Shown one piece after another: positions 44,959-55,363 of a stretch of 64,000 bases of DNA. How positions within the stretch are numbered: position 1 is the stretch's first letter; every line of letters begins with the position of its first letter. The DNA comes from Chaetoderma sp. LZ-2023a (Eukaryota > Mollusca > Caudofoveata > Chaetodermatida > Chaetodermatidae). The DNA is taken from positions 87,694,506-87,758,505 of the forward strand of contig CM067369.1 in assembly GCA_034401795.1 (NCBI GenBank). Direction: 5' to 3'. The notes beneath the pieces were generated by a model, which was given only the letters and a program-made list of their open reading frames with translations, had not been told where the DNA came from and did no database searches. The translations under genes were made by a program, and so were the position numbers.

Positions 44959-45140
44959 TGATTTAGGTAATAAACACTTTTCCAAGGTAAGATCTAATTG
45001 CAGGCCAAGAAAACTTCTGGAAAATTTACCACTGGATTCTGGAATGAGTGGTTCAGTTGGTTATCAGGCCACACATTCTAATTGTAAATTTTCAAGACTA
45101 CACGTATTTCTCTTGGCCTGTACATTCCCCAAAACCATGT
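44955..45140 (+). mobile_element. Family A hairpin MITE, 3' truncated
   Basis: Starts at the shared TTAA; 'attgcaggccaagaaaac', a degenerate hairpin around 45040-45085 and 'ctcttggcctgtacattcc'. Confidence 0.55.
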
Positions 45141-45469
45141 ACTGTATAGCTGGGAATAGCGGGTTTATTCAAACTCCGCAGAGCGCTTGGATACTCAAGA
45201 ATATCCAACTGGGAAGAGGGATGTTAGATTGGCCAGGTTAGATGGAGAGTTTTGAGAATAGTTACTCATGGACAACAATTTATTTGTGAAGTTCATAGAA
45301 CCGTGAAAAGTGCTACTGATAAATGACACATCTTTAGCACAAGTTTGTTTACTGCATAAAAAAAAATATGAAGATTCAGTCAAGATAAGAAGTTTCTATG
45401 ATATTCACTGGATCATGAATATTAAGTCACGATGCCCACAGGAAGATTTCTAACAGGTTTGATATAAAT

Positions 45470-47332
45470 CTATCCAGAGACAAGAGTCCCAAGGGCATGT
45501 GCACTCACTTGGCCCATCAGCCAATCAAATTTCTTAAGACTTTATATAAGGTCAGAATGTTTGGTTACTCTTAGAGTGGTCAAAATTATTCCAGTATTTA
45601 AGTCTTTTAACCAATTTTCTGGACATCTCAGATGGCCATCGAAAGAATGACCATTCAAATTTCTGCATAGAATTTTTAAGGCCACCATGTTAGGGTTGTT
45701 CCAACCAAGTTAAGTCGAATTTAGCCCAAAGGTTAATGGTCTTTGAAGAAATTTCATGGACATTTTAGGATATCTAGGATGGCCGCCTAAAAGATTGACT
45801 CATCAAATTTGTCGTTAGAAGTCTTGAAGCTTTCTAGAATAGGATCATTGCACCCAAGTTTTGTTGAAATTATGCCAGCAGGTAAGGAGCAGCGCTTTAA
45901 AGGAAAGTAAAAGGGAATGGCCTAATGTTTTGCTGATTGGTAACCTCTTATAGTAACAAGATGTCTGCCAGGAGAAATTGACCAATCAAAATCATACATA
46001 CAAGTTCTGAAGCGTACCTGCCTATGGCCCTTCCGGCTGCATTTGGTAGAAATTGGCTGTAAATGTTCAATGAGAAGTATGCTTTTAACAGATTTTTCGG
46101 AAAATGCAAGATGTCCGGCGAAAAAATTTACCAATCAAAATTCTGTATACAAGTTCAGAAGCGTTCCAAGTGCTCTAGTATCCTTCCAGCCATGTCTGGT
46201 TAAAATTGTCCAAGCAGTTTAAATGAGAAGTGTCTTAAATGATTTCACACAATTTTATTCGGAAAATTCAAGATGCCAGCCAAAAAAATTGACCAATCAA
46301 AGTTTTGTATACAAGTTCTGAACCATATAAGGCTAGGGCCATTCTATCAGATTTTGCTTGAAATAGCCTTCTAAATAATTTCCAAAAAATTTCGGAAAAT
46401 CCAAGTTGCCACCAGAATCCCACTAAATTCTCCATGTCAATCCAAGAGGCCCAAGGGCCTATGACGCTCACCTGGACCATTAGCGTTCGAACCATTTGCA
46501 TTTAAATAGACATGATGGATAATTTTTGAAAAAATCCAAGATGGCCACCAAAGAAATTGACCAATCAAGATTTTTTTTTAATATGTTGAAGTGTACCGTC
46601 ATAGCCCAACCACCATAGGATCATTCCAACCAAGTTTCCTTGAAATTGGGCTAGTAATTAAGGAATAACGTTTTAAATGGTTCAGGAAAATTTTTAACAA
46701 ATCCAAGCCACAAAATCGGCCAACCAAAATTCTAGTAAATAGAAGTTCTAGAGCCTACAACTATAGAATCCTTCCTATCAAACTTGGATAAAATCCACCA
46801 AGCGATTGAGGAGATGTGCTTTGACAATTTCCAGTAATTTTTCATAAAATCAGATTTTCACCCAAAAACTTGACCAAGCAGAATTTTTTAAATACATTCT
46901 GAAGCAGACAATGCTAGTGCCATTCTAGCCAAATTTTGTTGAAATCTGTAAAGCAGTTAAGGTGAAATGTTTTGGCAATTTCTAGTAACTTTTTCATCAA
47001 ATCTAAGATTTTCACCAAAAAAAATCAACCAATGAAAATTTTGAAGGTTCTGGAGCTTACCCCGATATTGTTGAAATCTTTCAACTGGTTAAGGATGAGT
47101 GCCATTTTGACAATTTCCAGTAAATTTTTTATAAAATCTAAGATTTTCACCAAGTTCTGAAGCCTACACAAATAGGGTTGTTCCCGCCAAATTTGGTTCA
47201 GATCCGTCAAGCAGTTAATGAGGAGTAGCGTTTTAAAGGAAAGGTTGACGGCAGGACACTGGATGAATGGACGGATGGATGAATGTTCACCATGGCATAA
47301 GCTCACCATGCCATTATGGCTAGGTGGGCTAA
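45470..47332 (+). repeat. Family E composite tandem-monomer element, copy 3
   Basis: About eleven imperfect ~155 bp monomers with 'gaccaatcaaaattctg', 'acaagttctgaagc', 'ttgttgaaat', 'aagcagttaa' and 'atttttcataaaatc', the type in the left part of the 156-1335 copy. Left end 'gcactcacttggcccatca'. Right end 'ggatggatgaatgttcacc', a hairpin with AGCTCACC pairing with GGTGGGCT, and terminal CTAA (47329-47332). Non-coding. Confidence 0.65.
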
Positions 47333-47554
47333 TAAATATTTAGGAGTTGACAATTTTTAAAATTATTTGACTAAGATAATGCATAATTAAAATTTACTTA
47401 AAGGCAGGAAACGTTGTCAGAATTCTCTTCTAAGTATATTGATCATGTGACCCGGTCGATAATAATTACCATTGTACATATGAGGTTTAGGATGCGTCAA
47501 AGAAAGCTGGATTTTTATTTGAGCAAGTGGGCATCAATATGCCTTACATAGTAA

Positions 47555-47992
47555 TGAAAAAACCCCACAGAACCCCCTTTGCGGGTTGGTCTGTTGTTTT
47601 ATTAACCACTATAAAAGCATACTTACCGTTCAATCACTACATGTACTTGCTAAATCAATTATCTGCATTTAGCTACCAGAATAAGATTTCTATGCTTGCA
47701 TACACTCCTCCCCATGCCTATTCCTATAAATATGGACCCTTAACCAGGCTACTGGTTAGGTCCATCTCCAGTATGGAGTGAGTACAGACTGGTGCAAAGT
47801 CTATATTAGTTAATATACTGGAGATGGACCTAGCCAGTAGCCTGGTTGAGGATCCACATTTATAGGAATAGGCATGGGGAGGAGTGTATGCAAGCATAAA
47901 AATCTTATTCTGGTAGATAATTGATTTAGCAAGTAGTGATTGAATGGTAATCGATGTTTTTGTTGTGTAATAACAACCTGGCTTGATTCAGT
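47555..47992. mobile_element. Family D large inverted-repeat element, complete
   Basis: About 438 bp, almost wholly palindromic. Left arm 'ggtctgttgttttattaacc', 'acttaccgttcaatcacta', 'ataagatttctatgcttgca', 'ccaggctactggttagg'. Right arm 'ctagccagtagcctggttg', 'tgcaagcataaaaatcttat', 'agcaagtagtgattgaatgg'. The loop holds 'gtgagtacagactggtgc'. No coding frame; termini not precisely resolved. Confidence 0.7.
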
Positions 47993-48340
47993 GTTTTGAT
48001 AGCTACCTATTGATGGTTTGATGAATATTTACCCATGCCATAACAGACCATTGTCAAAATATTATATTGTGAGTACACCACAAATGGATTCATATTTTAT
48101 TCTCTCGATAAAGTACACGCTTTTCAGACTTGGAGAACATGAAATTTTTTTAATTAAAAACTTTTTTTTGCTTTATTGTATAGTAAAAATCACGATACCA
48201 AAACAGTTTAATTGATGATAAATTCGAACTAGGGAAAATAATTTCATACAATTGAAGTTTTTTTGCTATTTCAAAAAGAACTCACGACTTTGAAGTGCTG
48301 AAAGCTAGCTAGGGTTATTCGTAAAACACAATGCTACATA
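47993..48340. other. Gene X intron, unassigned
   Basis: AT-rich; nothing recognisable. Confidence 0.35.
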
Positions 48341-48348
48341 TCACTTAC

Positions 48349-48435
48349 CAAACTTAAAGCAATATAGACTACTTAACCAGTCTAACATTTTAGATACAAA
48401 TTCATCAACCTCATCTTTTCTCTCATCCTTTTTAT
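48349..48435 (-). CDS. Gene X exon (87 bp)
   Basis: Acceptor GGTGCTTTGTCAG and donor TTTG|GTAAGTGATA flank an open stretch reading KKDERKDEVDEFVSKMLDWL then SSLYCFKF. Starts with two bases of a split codon and ends with one (G), which with the next exon gives Gly. The acidic-then-aromatic composition is strongly protein-like. Family not recognised. Confidence 0.6.
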
Positions 48436-48686
48436 CTGACAAAGCACCATCAGACCAGATTAGACAGTTGGATAATGCATTAAATGATCGACACACACCA
48501 GGGCTTGATTGGCAAATTCATACGTGTAACAAATAACTATTGAATACATGTAGGGGTATATACAGAACCTTAAAGAAAATGGTGTCCATGTACCCTAATT
48601 TGTCAACCATCAACCACATGGATCAGATTCACTACTAGCTTCTAAACTGTGAGGAGTATAAATAAGCTATATTTCTGTTTATTTAC

Positions 48687-48720
48687 TAGTATACAGTTGC
48701 AAGATAATGACGTCTTCCAG
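48687..48720 (-). CDS. Gene X, candidate 34 bp exon
   Basis: Acceptor-like CAATAGCTGCTCAG and donor ACTA|GTAAAT. Reads LEDVIILQLYT in the only phase that fits both neighbours (phase 0 in, one base out, making Asn with 48435). The acceptor is pyrimidine-poor, so confidence is modest. A family A MITE begins only 25 bp upstream of this acceptor. Confidence 0.4.
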
Positions 48721-48744
48721 CTGAGCAGCTATTGCGTTCGAGAC

Positions 48745-48967
48745 TTAATCGTTTCACCCTCATATCAGCCAAAAATGGCTTCTACAGTGGCCTTGAGAAA
48801 TGCCCAAGAGAAGACTAGTTTTGAAAATTTACCACTGGAATGACTGGCTCGATAAACGAGCCAATCATTCCAGTGGTACATTTTCAAAAAGAGTATTCTC
48901 TTGGTCTGCAAATGGACATTTTCTATGAGAAAATTTTCTTGAAAAAATTTGATGGTTAAAGGGGTAA
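48745..48967 (+). mobile_element. Family A hairpin MITE
   Basis: CTTAATCGTTTCACCCTCAT start (TTAA 48745-48748), perfect core CCACTGGAATGACTGGCTCG with loop ATAAA, and 'ttggtctgcaaatggacat' arm. Part of the left arm is deleted ('gaaatgcccaagagaag'). Ends GGTTAAAGGGGTAA. Confidence 0.7.
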
Positions 48968-49225
48968 CACACACATACACATGTACATATTTCACTCTGG
49001 CCATGATCCAAGGAAGTTAATAATGTTAGGATATAAGAAAATATACACCTGCCATTTATATGAAGCTGAAAGTAACATTTCATGTTTTTATGATCCTATT
49101 AATGATTAGCGTTATTAGGTGCCAGGGGAAGTAACTGTATATTTACGTTATAGAGATTATATTATAAATTTTCGAAAATTGTCTTCGTCAGCAAATGGAC
49201 ATTTCTCTAGACCACTGAAGTAGCC

Positions 49226-49281
49226 GTTTTCAATTATAGAATAATTCGGTACCGTATATATATTATTCTATAATTGAAAAC
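49226..49281. repeat. Perfect 20 bp inverted repeat with 16 bp loop
   Basis: GTTTTCAATTATAGAATAAT (49226-49245) and its exact reverse complement (49262-49281). Sits inside a truncated family A remnant (49160-49225: 'gtcagcaaatggacatttct'). Confidence 0.7.
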
Positions 49282-49400
49282 CCTTCACTGATAATGATGA
49301 CCAATATGAGTAGAATGCTTTCAAAAATATAGCTAAAGTAGGTGCATTTAACAAGTATCCCACATCAGACTGTACCCGAGTGCTAATCCAACGTAACATT

Positions 49401-49605
49401 TTAACCATTGGTTCGGCTAAAAACGGCTTCTTCAGTGGTCTTGAGAAATGTCCATTTGCAGACGAAGACAATTTTTGAAAATTTACCACTGAAATGACTG
49501 TCTCGACTGAGCCAGTTATTCCAGTGTTAAATTTGAAAAAATAGTCTTCTTTTGGCCTGCATATGGACATTTTCTAATGATAACATTGAAAGTTTCTTAA
49601 ACAAA
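49401..49605 (+). mobile_element. Family A hairpin MITE
   Basis: TTAACCATTGGTTCGGCTAA start; complete arm boxes; shortened hairpin (GACTGTCTCGACTGAGCCAG). A further remnant follows at 49720-49832. Confidence 0.6.
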
Positions 49606-49719
49606 CGCTGCAGTCTGTCAAATCGTTTTACAATTTTGGCAAAGTTGCATGCTTATGATATCTCATGACTACTAAGTCTGTCTGCCGGTCAAATTTTTTT
49701 GACATATTTTTTGTAAAGC

Positions 49720-49910
49720 TGCCTGTATAGCATCCAAGAACACAAATTTTTAAAAAGTTGCCACTGAAATATATGGCCCGGTTATCGTTGTGAATTTTCA
49801 AAAATTGTCTTCTCTTGGCCTGCAATGGAGTGAAGTGTTCGTGGAACTTAGCTAGAGGTCGGCGGGGCATGGCTAAAATTGGAAAGGTCCATTGCTGTCC
49901 AGAGATTTTA
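49720..49910. repeat. Family A and family B remnants
   Basis: 'aaaattgtcttctcttggcc' (family A) followed by 'gtggaacttagctagaggtc' and 'gctaaaattggaaaggtcca' (family B arm). Confidence 0.45.
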
Positions 49911-50204
49911 ACCACACACCCCTCAACCTCCCCCCCCCCCAACCCCCCATATTCAGTACACCCCCGCTGTCAATAGCATATATTCTATCGCCATGTAGCA
50001 CTTTAGTAAATCTCCCACATATACCACTTCAAAACCGCTAACTTCAATATTTTCACCAATTTCTCAACATGACATCCTTCCTGACTTCCTGTGAGTTAAT
50101 CGCTTCTTCTTGTTCTATAATGGGAGGTCAGGTGCATTTATAACTGCATATAAAAACATGTACATAAAACATAAATGCCATCTAGTCCGCTTATGCGCAC
50201 AGTG

Positions 50205-50595
50205 GACCTTTACAAGTTTATCCATCCATCATATGACGTCATAATTAACTACGTGACGTGTAGGATGACATAATAATTATGACAATATCATGACATCATG
50301 AATGATTCAAAATAGTCCATCTTTAGCGCTTAATCGACCCATTGTATGAATTGTATGTCTTTACCATTTAATAAATATTCTGTTGAATATTTTGAAACTA
50401 ATTTGACTGGATGCTGTTGCTGCCCAGCACCCAGTCAAATTAGTTTCAAAATATTTAACAGCTCACCTCTATAGTTTTCTGGAAATTGATAGTCAGGTAG
50501 TTCAGAGATCGATCCAAACATTGACGGTGTGGGTGGAGCGTAGATAGATGGGTGGGGCATAGTTAAAATTGGAACGGTTCGTTGTTTAACTTGTT
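50205..50595 (-). mobile_element. Family B hairpin element, copy 5
   Basis: CRE arm with perfect TGACGTCA at 50234-50241, 'ctttagcgcttaatcgac', palindrome AATATTTTGAAACTAATTTG, GGATGCTGTTGCTGCC / AGCACCCAGTC, and the 'gtgggtggagcgtagataga' arm. Confidence 0.65.
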
Positions 50596-50604
50596 TTAAT
50601 GATT

Positions 50605-51140
50605 TTAATCAATGGCAGTCAAGTTGAGCAAAAATTCCTTCTGCACTCAAGGCCATAATTGCGAAATGTTAATGCAAATGCATGCCAAAAGAATACTGTT
50701 TGTGCAAATGTACTACTGGAATTCGCTGACTCAATAATTTAACCATGCCGTTATGTGTACTCAGGGAAGAATTTCACAAATAATAAGGAAAAATTAGTTA
50801 CCTCTCCGGGATGTAAAAATTGTTTGAGTGTAGCTTTCATGACCATCTCGGTCACTTCTTCAGCACTAACTGACAGTTGCTGGCAACGTCACTCTGGTCA
50901 GTTCTTGTGGAGTCATGTGACAGCATGGACTGGTAGACTGCTGGTATACGGTATCCCTCATCATTTTTACATTCCGGAGAGGTAACTAATTTTTCCTTAC
51001 TATGAATCATCCTGGGATCGGGAACAACTTTTTCGGAAATAAATTTCACAACTGTTTTTCGTCTACAAATGGACATGACTCTTTGTACATGTATCTATTT
51101 ATCTCTTTATTTTACCTGACCAATTTTGCCCAGTAGAGTT
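50605..51140 (+). mobile_element. Family A MITE split by an inverted-repeat insertion
   Basis: TTAATCAATGGCAGTCAAGT start and the left half of family A to about 50760; the right half ('tcgtctacaaatggacatga') resumes near 51050. Between them lies the element at 50785-50998. Confidence 0.5.
50785..50998. mobile_element. Inverted-repeat element, 214 bp
   Basis: 35 bp terminal inverted repeats with one mismatch: AAGGAAAAATTAGTTACCTC (50785 on) and the inverse GAGGTAACTAATTTTTCCTT (to 50998). The internal sequence is GC-richer and non-repetitive. Unrelated to families A-D; superfamily unknown. Confidence 0.65.
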
Positions 51141-51535
51141 AAAATCGCATACGTTTTTTGGACTATTTTTCATATTTTGGGGTGAAAATTCTTAATTGGC
51201 CTTCATTGTCTGTAGTCAACTTAATTCAATGAATTTATTAAATTGTTTTAAGGCATATAATATGAATCATTTTTATGAATTATTCGTCAACTTTACAGTT
51301 TTGTACAATGAAGCTTTACAAAAGCAGCTTACACAATGCAAAACGTGACAGATGTATGTGTTACTCTGTTGATAATGATAACTGGATTTAAAAGGTGATA
51401 CCTGGTTTTCAAAATTAAACTTTGTTATTTTTCTTTAATGCGCCTCATGAATAAGTTATGATCACGCTCAATCTCAATATCAAATGATCATCACTTGTTC
51501 TTGCAAATGGAAGGTCAATTCAAGAACAGCATTCA
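51141..51535. other. Gene X intron, unassigned
   Basis: AT-rich, no feature supported. Confidence 0.35.
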
Positions 51536-51539
51536 TGCT

Positions 51540-51905
51540 GATGCACTTTTCCAGTTTTAGCTATCACCCGCCCATCTCTAGCTAAGCTCCACCCATGATT
51601 TTCCCGGGTTGGGATCAATCAACTGCCCGACTATCAATTTCCAAAAAACTTAATACAATTAAGCTGTTGAATATTTTGAAAGTAGTTTGACTGGGTGCTG
51701 TTGGTGCTGATGGCAGCAACGGTGCCCAGTCAAATTTGTTTCAAAACGGTGATTCAACAGCATATTTAAATAGTAAAGACATACAATTTCATACAGCAAC
51801 GATAATAGTCCGTCATCAATTAAGCGGTCGTGATGAACTTATGTACATCATTCATGACGTCATTGATTAGTCAGTCATCCCACAAATATGTCAAGTTGTT
51901 CATTA
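51540..51905 (+). mobile_element. Family B hairpin element, copy 6
   Basis: 'ctatcacccgcccatctcta', central AATATTTTGAAAGTAGTTTG, GGTGCTGTTGGTGC and inverted partners, then 'gtccgtcatcaattaagcgg' and perfect TGACGTCA at 51855-51862. Confidence 0.65.
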
Positions 51906-52359
51906 TTACATCATACACGTATGATATGATTGATGGATAAATTGGGGAGGTCAATTCAAGAGCGGCATTCACTCACAATTGCCCTGTACTGGTACAATGC
52001 CAGCAGCACTTCAATTTACACATTCACCAATCACCACTATAATGATGACAATCTGAGATTAATGAACAATTTTCTCATCTTAAATAGATATTTGATTGCT
52101 TCTCAATCAGTGTGTACATCCAGGTGTGAAAGCCATGCAGGTAAACAAGCCAGACTACAGAGTACAATAATCGATGCTTACGTCACTAAATAGCAATAGC
52201 AGGGTCGACTGACATTCCAGCTTTTCTGATTTTTTACTTTCTTACAGACCTGAATTCTGGCCTATCGCTTTCAAAGGGTTAAAATGTTCTATTTTACACT
52301 CTGTTACATGGATACAGGTTTACACCCAATTTCACAGCTATATCCAAGGTTACATCCAA

Positions 52360-52720
52360 TTTCAGAGCCTACTGTAATGTGGGATTTAGTTCAGAATTAA
52401 GTTCATCCTCTGGGGCAGTAAAATTGCAATTTCAAAATGGCAAGATATATATATATGACCTACAGATCATAAATTACGTAATTGCATATGCAACCAGTCA
52501 CATCCAAAACCAAAAAAAATTTACTTTTGAAAATCTTGAACATAATTGGAATGGAAAATGTTTCCAAAACAAAATAAAATTTACTTTTGAAAATCTTGAA
52601 CATAATTGGAATGGAAGTCTGGTAAGGCAGCAGTGTCTTTCAGTCCAATTATGTTCAAAAGATTTAACAGAACATATTTTACATGTTCAAAATTGTATTA
52701 ACACATAATTACTGTTTTTG
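52360..52720 (+). repeat. Hairpin with internal 59 bp duplication (family C-like)
   Basis: 'aaaatttacttttgaaaatc' then 'ttgaacataattggaatgga' occurs twice in direct repeat (about 52517-52556 and 52576-52615). The second copy pairs with the inverse 'tccaattatgttcaaaaga' across 'ggcagcagtg'. A similar palindrome is at 58600. Confidence 0.55.
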
Positions 52721-53007
52721 CGTTGGGAACCGGTTAACCTATTTATGAGCCTTACTGTATATTTACAAGAAATGAATGAAAACGGCTTATGTAAAAATCT
52801 TGGAAGATTCTTCTTCGTTCATGACGACGACATGATAGAGAAATCGTGAGTGACTGAGTGTTTAGAACGTTAAATACACTAACGAAGTGAAACTGTAAAC
52901 AAGCCAAATTACTAAATTCACAGTTTATTCTGGTGAGCCATGGAAAGGTCTGTGGTCGTAAATTCTTCAGCTCACTTGAACACTACATGTAGATTGTAGA
53001 TGCTTAC

Positions 53008-53087
53008 CTCGAGGCCAAGACTTAAATGAGTATGCATGTTATGATATACATGTAAAAGCTTGTGAGCATATTGCAACAAACATGTAT
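53008..53087 (-). CDS. Gene X exon (80 bp)
   Basis: Acceptor TGTGTCCTGAAATTAGTACAG and donor CTCGAG|GTAAGC. The only open frame reads TCLLQYAHKLLHVYHNMHTH then LSLGLE. Two-base entry, phase 0 exit, matching the neighbours at 55356 and 48720. The amphipathic helix-like, His-rich sequence looks real. Family not recognised. Confidence 0.55.
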
Positions 53088-53099
53088 CTGTACTAATTT

Positions 53100-53690
53100 C
53101 AGGACACAAAATTTAGTGAAAACATCCTATATATAAATACGTATAAATGGTGGGAATCGATAATTTATGTGACTCCATATGTAAATTTGTTTGCATCAAA
53201 TTCTGTGGCTTTAAATTAGTACAGCTATATATATGTAGTACAATGTATCATCATGGCAATCTTTGGCAAAGATGATGGCTGAGGTATACAACTATTATTA
53301 ATTATTCTGATAACCTTTTTCGATACAGAGTATTATGCAAAATTAAGTTTCAACAATATAATGACACGAATTGTACAGTACCGGTACATTAGTACTTATA
53401 TAGTAAGCTCAATTCATAATTCTAGAGAACTTTAAGCAAGATCATGGGTGGGTGGGTGAGTTGCGGTGTTTGTGAGAGTGGAGGTTGCCCACCTGCAGGA
53501 TTCACCCTGCTATTATTGTGGAAAATCTTTGTTTTTGTGCTGTCAGAATCATGTTGCTGAACGGATGCTGTACATATAATGTCGAATGATCCTCATATTC
53601 ATATAGGACTTGACACCTTTCTCCTGACCTGCATTTTGATTCTCAGGAAATTCAGGTTTCAAAGTTAATTTAAATTGATTCCATCACTGC
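53100..53690. other. Gene X intron, unassigned
   Basis: No element recognised. Confidence 0.35.
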
Positions 53691-53694
53691 ATAA

Positions 53695-54165
53695 AAGGTG
53701 GGCGGGGCTTAGCTAGAAAGGGGCGGGGTATAGCTTGAAATGGACCCCCCAATGGACCTTTCCATTTTTAGCTATGCCCCGCCCATCACTAGCTATTCCC
53801 CGCCCATCACTAGCTAAGGTCCACCCACCCACACCTCGCCGTGTTTGGATTGATCGATCCACGAATGCCCTAGCTATCAATTTCCTGAAAACTATACAGG
53901 GAAGCTGTTGAATATTTTGTAACTAATTAGACTGGGCGCTGTTGCTGCCATAGGCAGCAACAGCGCCCAGTCAAATTAGTTTCAAAATATTCAACAGAAT
54001 ATTTATTAAATAGTAAAAGCAAACAATTTGTACAACAGCCCATAGACCGTCATCAAATATGCGTTCGTGACGTACTTATCGACGTCATTCATTATGATGT
54101 CATTGTACACACCACGCAGTTCATTATGACGTCATATGATGGGTGGGTACTCTGGAAAGGTGAAT
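53695..54165 (+). mobile_element. Family B hairpin element, best copy
   Basis: Most complete copy. GC-rich arm 'gggcggggcttagctagaaa' with its own inverted partner 'ctagctattccccgcccatc', 'agctatcaatttcctgaaaa', then the hairpin with GGGCGCTGTTGCTGCCATAG / CTATGGCAGCAACAGCGCCC-type arms, 'tagaccgtcatcaaatatgc' and CRE boxes (CGACGTCA near 54080, TGACGTCA at 54127-54134). No gene, no clear TSD. Confidence 0.7.
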
Positions 54166-54190
54166 TGGAACTGGTTCCAAAGTATGTCAT

Positions 54191-54387
54191 TTAACCTTTT
54201 AAACCATTAATGGTCAAAGTTGGTTAGGAAAATCACAATGTTTTCTTATTGAATGTCCATTTGCAGCCGCCAAGACAGGACTATTTTTGGGGAAAAGAAA
54301 AATAGTCTTCTCTAGGCCTGCAAATGGGCATTCCTCAAGACTACTGAACAGGCCGGGTTTTTTGCTGGCTCGACCATAAAAGGCTAA
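54191..54387 (+). mobile_element. Family A hairpin MITE, hairpin shortened
   Basis: TTAACCTTTTAAACCATTAA start, 'tgtccatttgcagccgcc', 'gactatttttgg' and inverted 'aaaaatagtcttctctagg'; the distal hairpin is lost. Right end CTAACCC overlaps the next copy. Confidence 0.6.
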
Positions 54388-54610
54388 CCCTTAAATTTGT
54401 TCAAGAAAATTTCAATTTTCTCATAGAAAATGTCCATTTCCAGACCAAGTCAGGGCCATTTTTGAAAATTTACCACTGGAATGGCTGGGTCAGTTATCGT
54501 CATCAGTCATTCCAGTTGGTATATCCTCAAAAATAGCCTTGACTTGGTCTGCAAATGGACATTTCTCCAGAAGCAGTTTTTGTCTGTATTCTTGAGTTTT
54601 GAAGGGTTAA
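54384..54610 (-). mobile_element. Family A hairpin MITE
   Basis: CTAACCCTTAAATTTGTTCA start, nearly complete; core CCACTGGAATGGCTGGGTCA; ends GAAGGGTTAA (TTAA 54607-54610). Confidence 0.65.
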
Positions 54611-54626
54611 AGCAGCCATTACACAA

Positions 54627-54960
54627 ATGTTGACAGCACATAATCTTGGATGGATTCTCAGGCAAAAAGATATTAGCCTCATTCTAACTTACATAAAGCT
54701 CACCATACACTGTACGGCAGCGAAAATAATAACCTTAGCAATCATCATGGCTGTGGTGGTGAGAGAGGCGCCAGAGGAAAATGTGTTTTATGTACGCAAA
54801 CATGCATGTTACAAATTCGCCTGTTGTATCTGCAATGTGGTTAGCAAAGAATGTAACACACCTGCTAATATTGCTGGCCCTCCTGTTCAGAGTGCTACCT
54901 CTTTTCACACATATATATATATAGATGTCCATTCTCAGCCCACGATTTATCCAGCTTAGC
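54627..54960 (+). other. Open frame of uncertain status, 110 codons
   Basis: Open plus-strand frame in unique sequence, with a cysteine-rich middle (HACYKFACCICNVVSKEC). It has no splice or promoter context and would lie antisense in an intron of gene X. I do not call it a gene. Confidence 0.2.
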
Positions 54961-54962
54961 CA

Positions 54963-55176
54963 TTAACCCTAAAAATGGCTTCTGCAGTGGTCTTGAGAGA
55001 TGTTCATTTGCAGATCAAGAAGACTTTTTTAAAAAATTTACCACAGGAATGACTGGCTCGATAACCGAGCCAGCCATTCCAGTGGTAAATTTTCAAACAT
55101 AGGCTTCGCTTGGTCTCCAAATGGATATTTTCAATGCGAAAATTTTATCGAACAAATTTGAGTGTCAAAGGGTTAA
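54963..55176 (+). mobile_element. Family A hairpin MITE, complete
   Basis: TTAACCCTAAAAATGGCTTC to TGTCAAAGGGTTAA; core GGAATGACTGGCTCGATAAC with inverted partner. Confidence 0.75.
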
Positions 55177-55212
55177 GCAGTTAATAGGTATTGGTATCTG
55201 TAATGAATTTAC

Positions 55213-55356
55213 TAACTGCTACTACATGTATACTGACTGGGAGAGTGAACACATTTTCAGACTTCTTGAAGTCCCTATTACATCTTCTTTCTTTTTGACT
55301 GACATGTAAATAAGGTATCTCAGCATGCCCCAGGCCAATGTTCAGGAGAGGATCCA
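55213..55356 (-). CDS. Gene X exon (144 bp; alternative end 55234)
   Basis: Acceptor GGGTCAATATACAG, then a split codon and DPLLNIGLGHAEIPYLHVSQ, KERRCNRDFKKSENVFTLPV. Two donors keep phase: GTCA|GTATAC (55234) and GTTA|GTAAAT (55213); both leave one base, fitting the exon at 53087. The acceptor lies 8 bp from the end of a family A MITE whose terminus supplies most of the upstream tract. Confidence 0.5.
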
Positions 55357-55363
55357 CTGTATA

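Noticed and set aside
52240-52390. Plus-strand acceptor TTTTTTACTTTCTTACAG followed by an open frame (PEFWPIAFKG...)
   Set aside because: The site is good but there is no donor or downstream partner. Antisense to gene X; probably chance.
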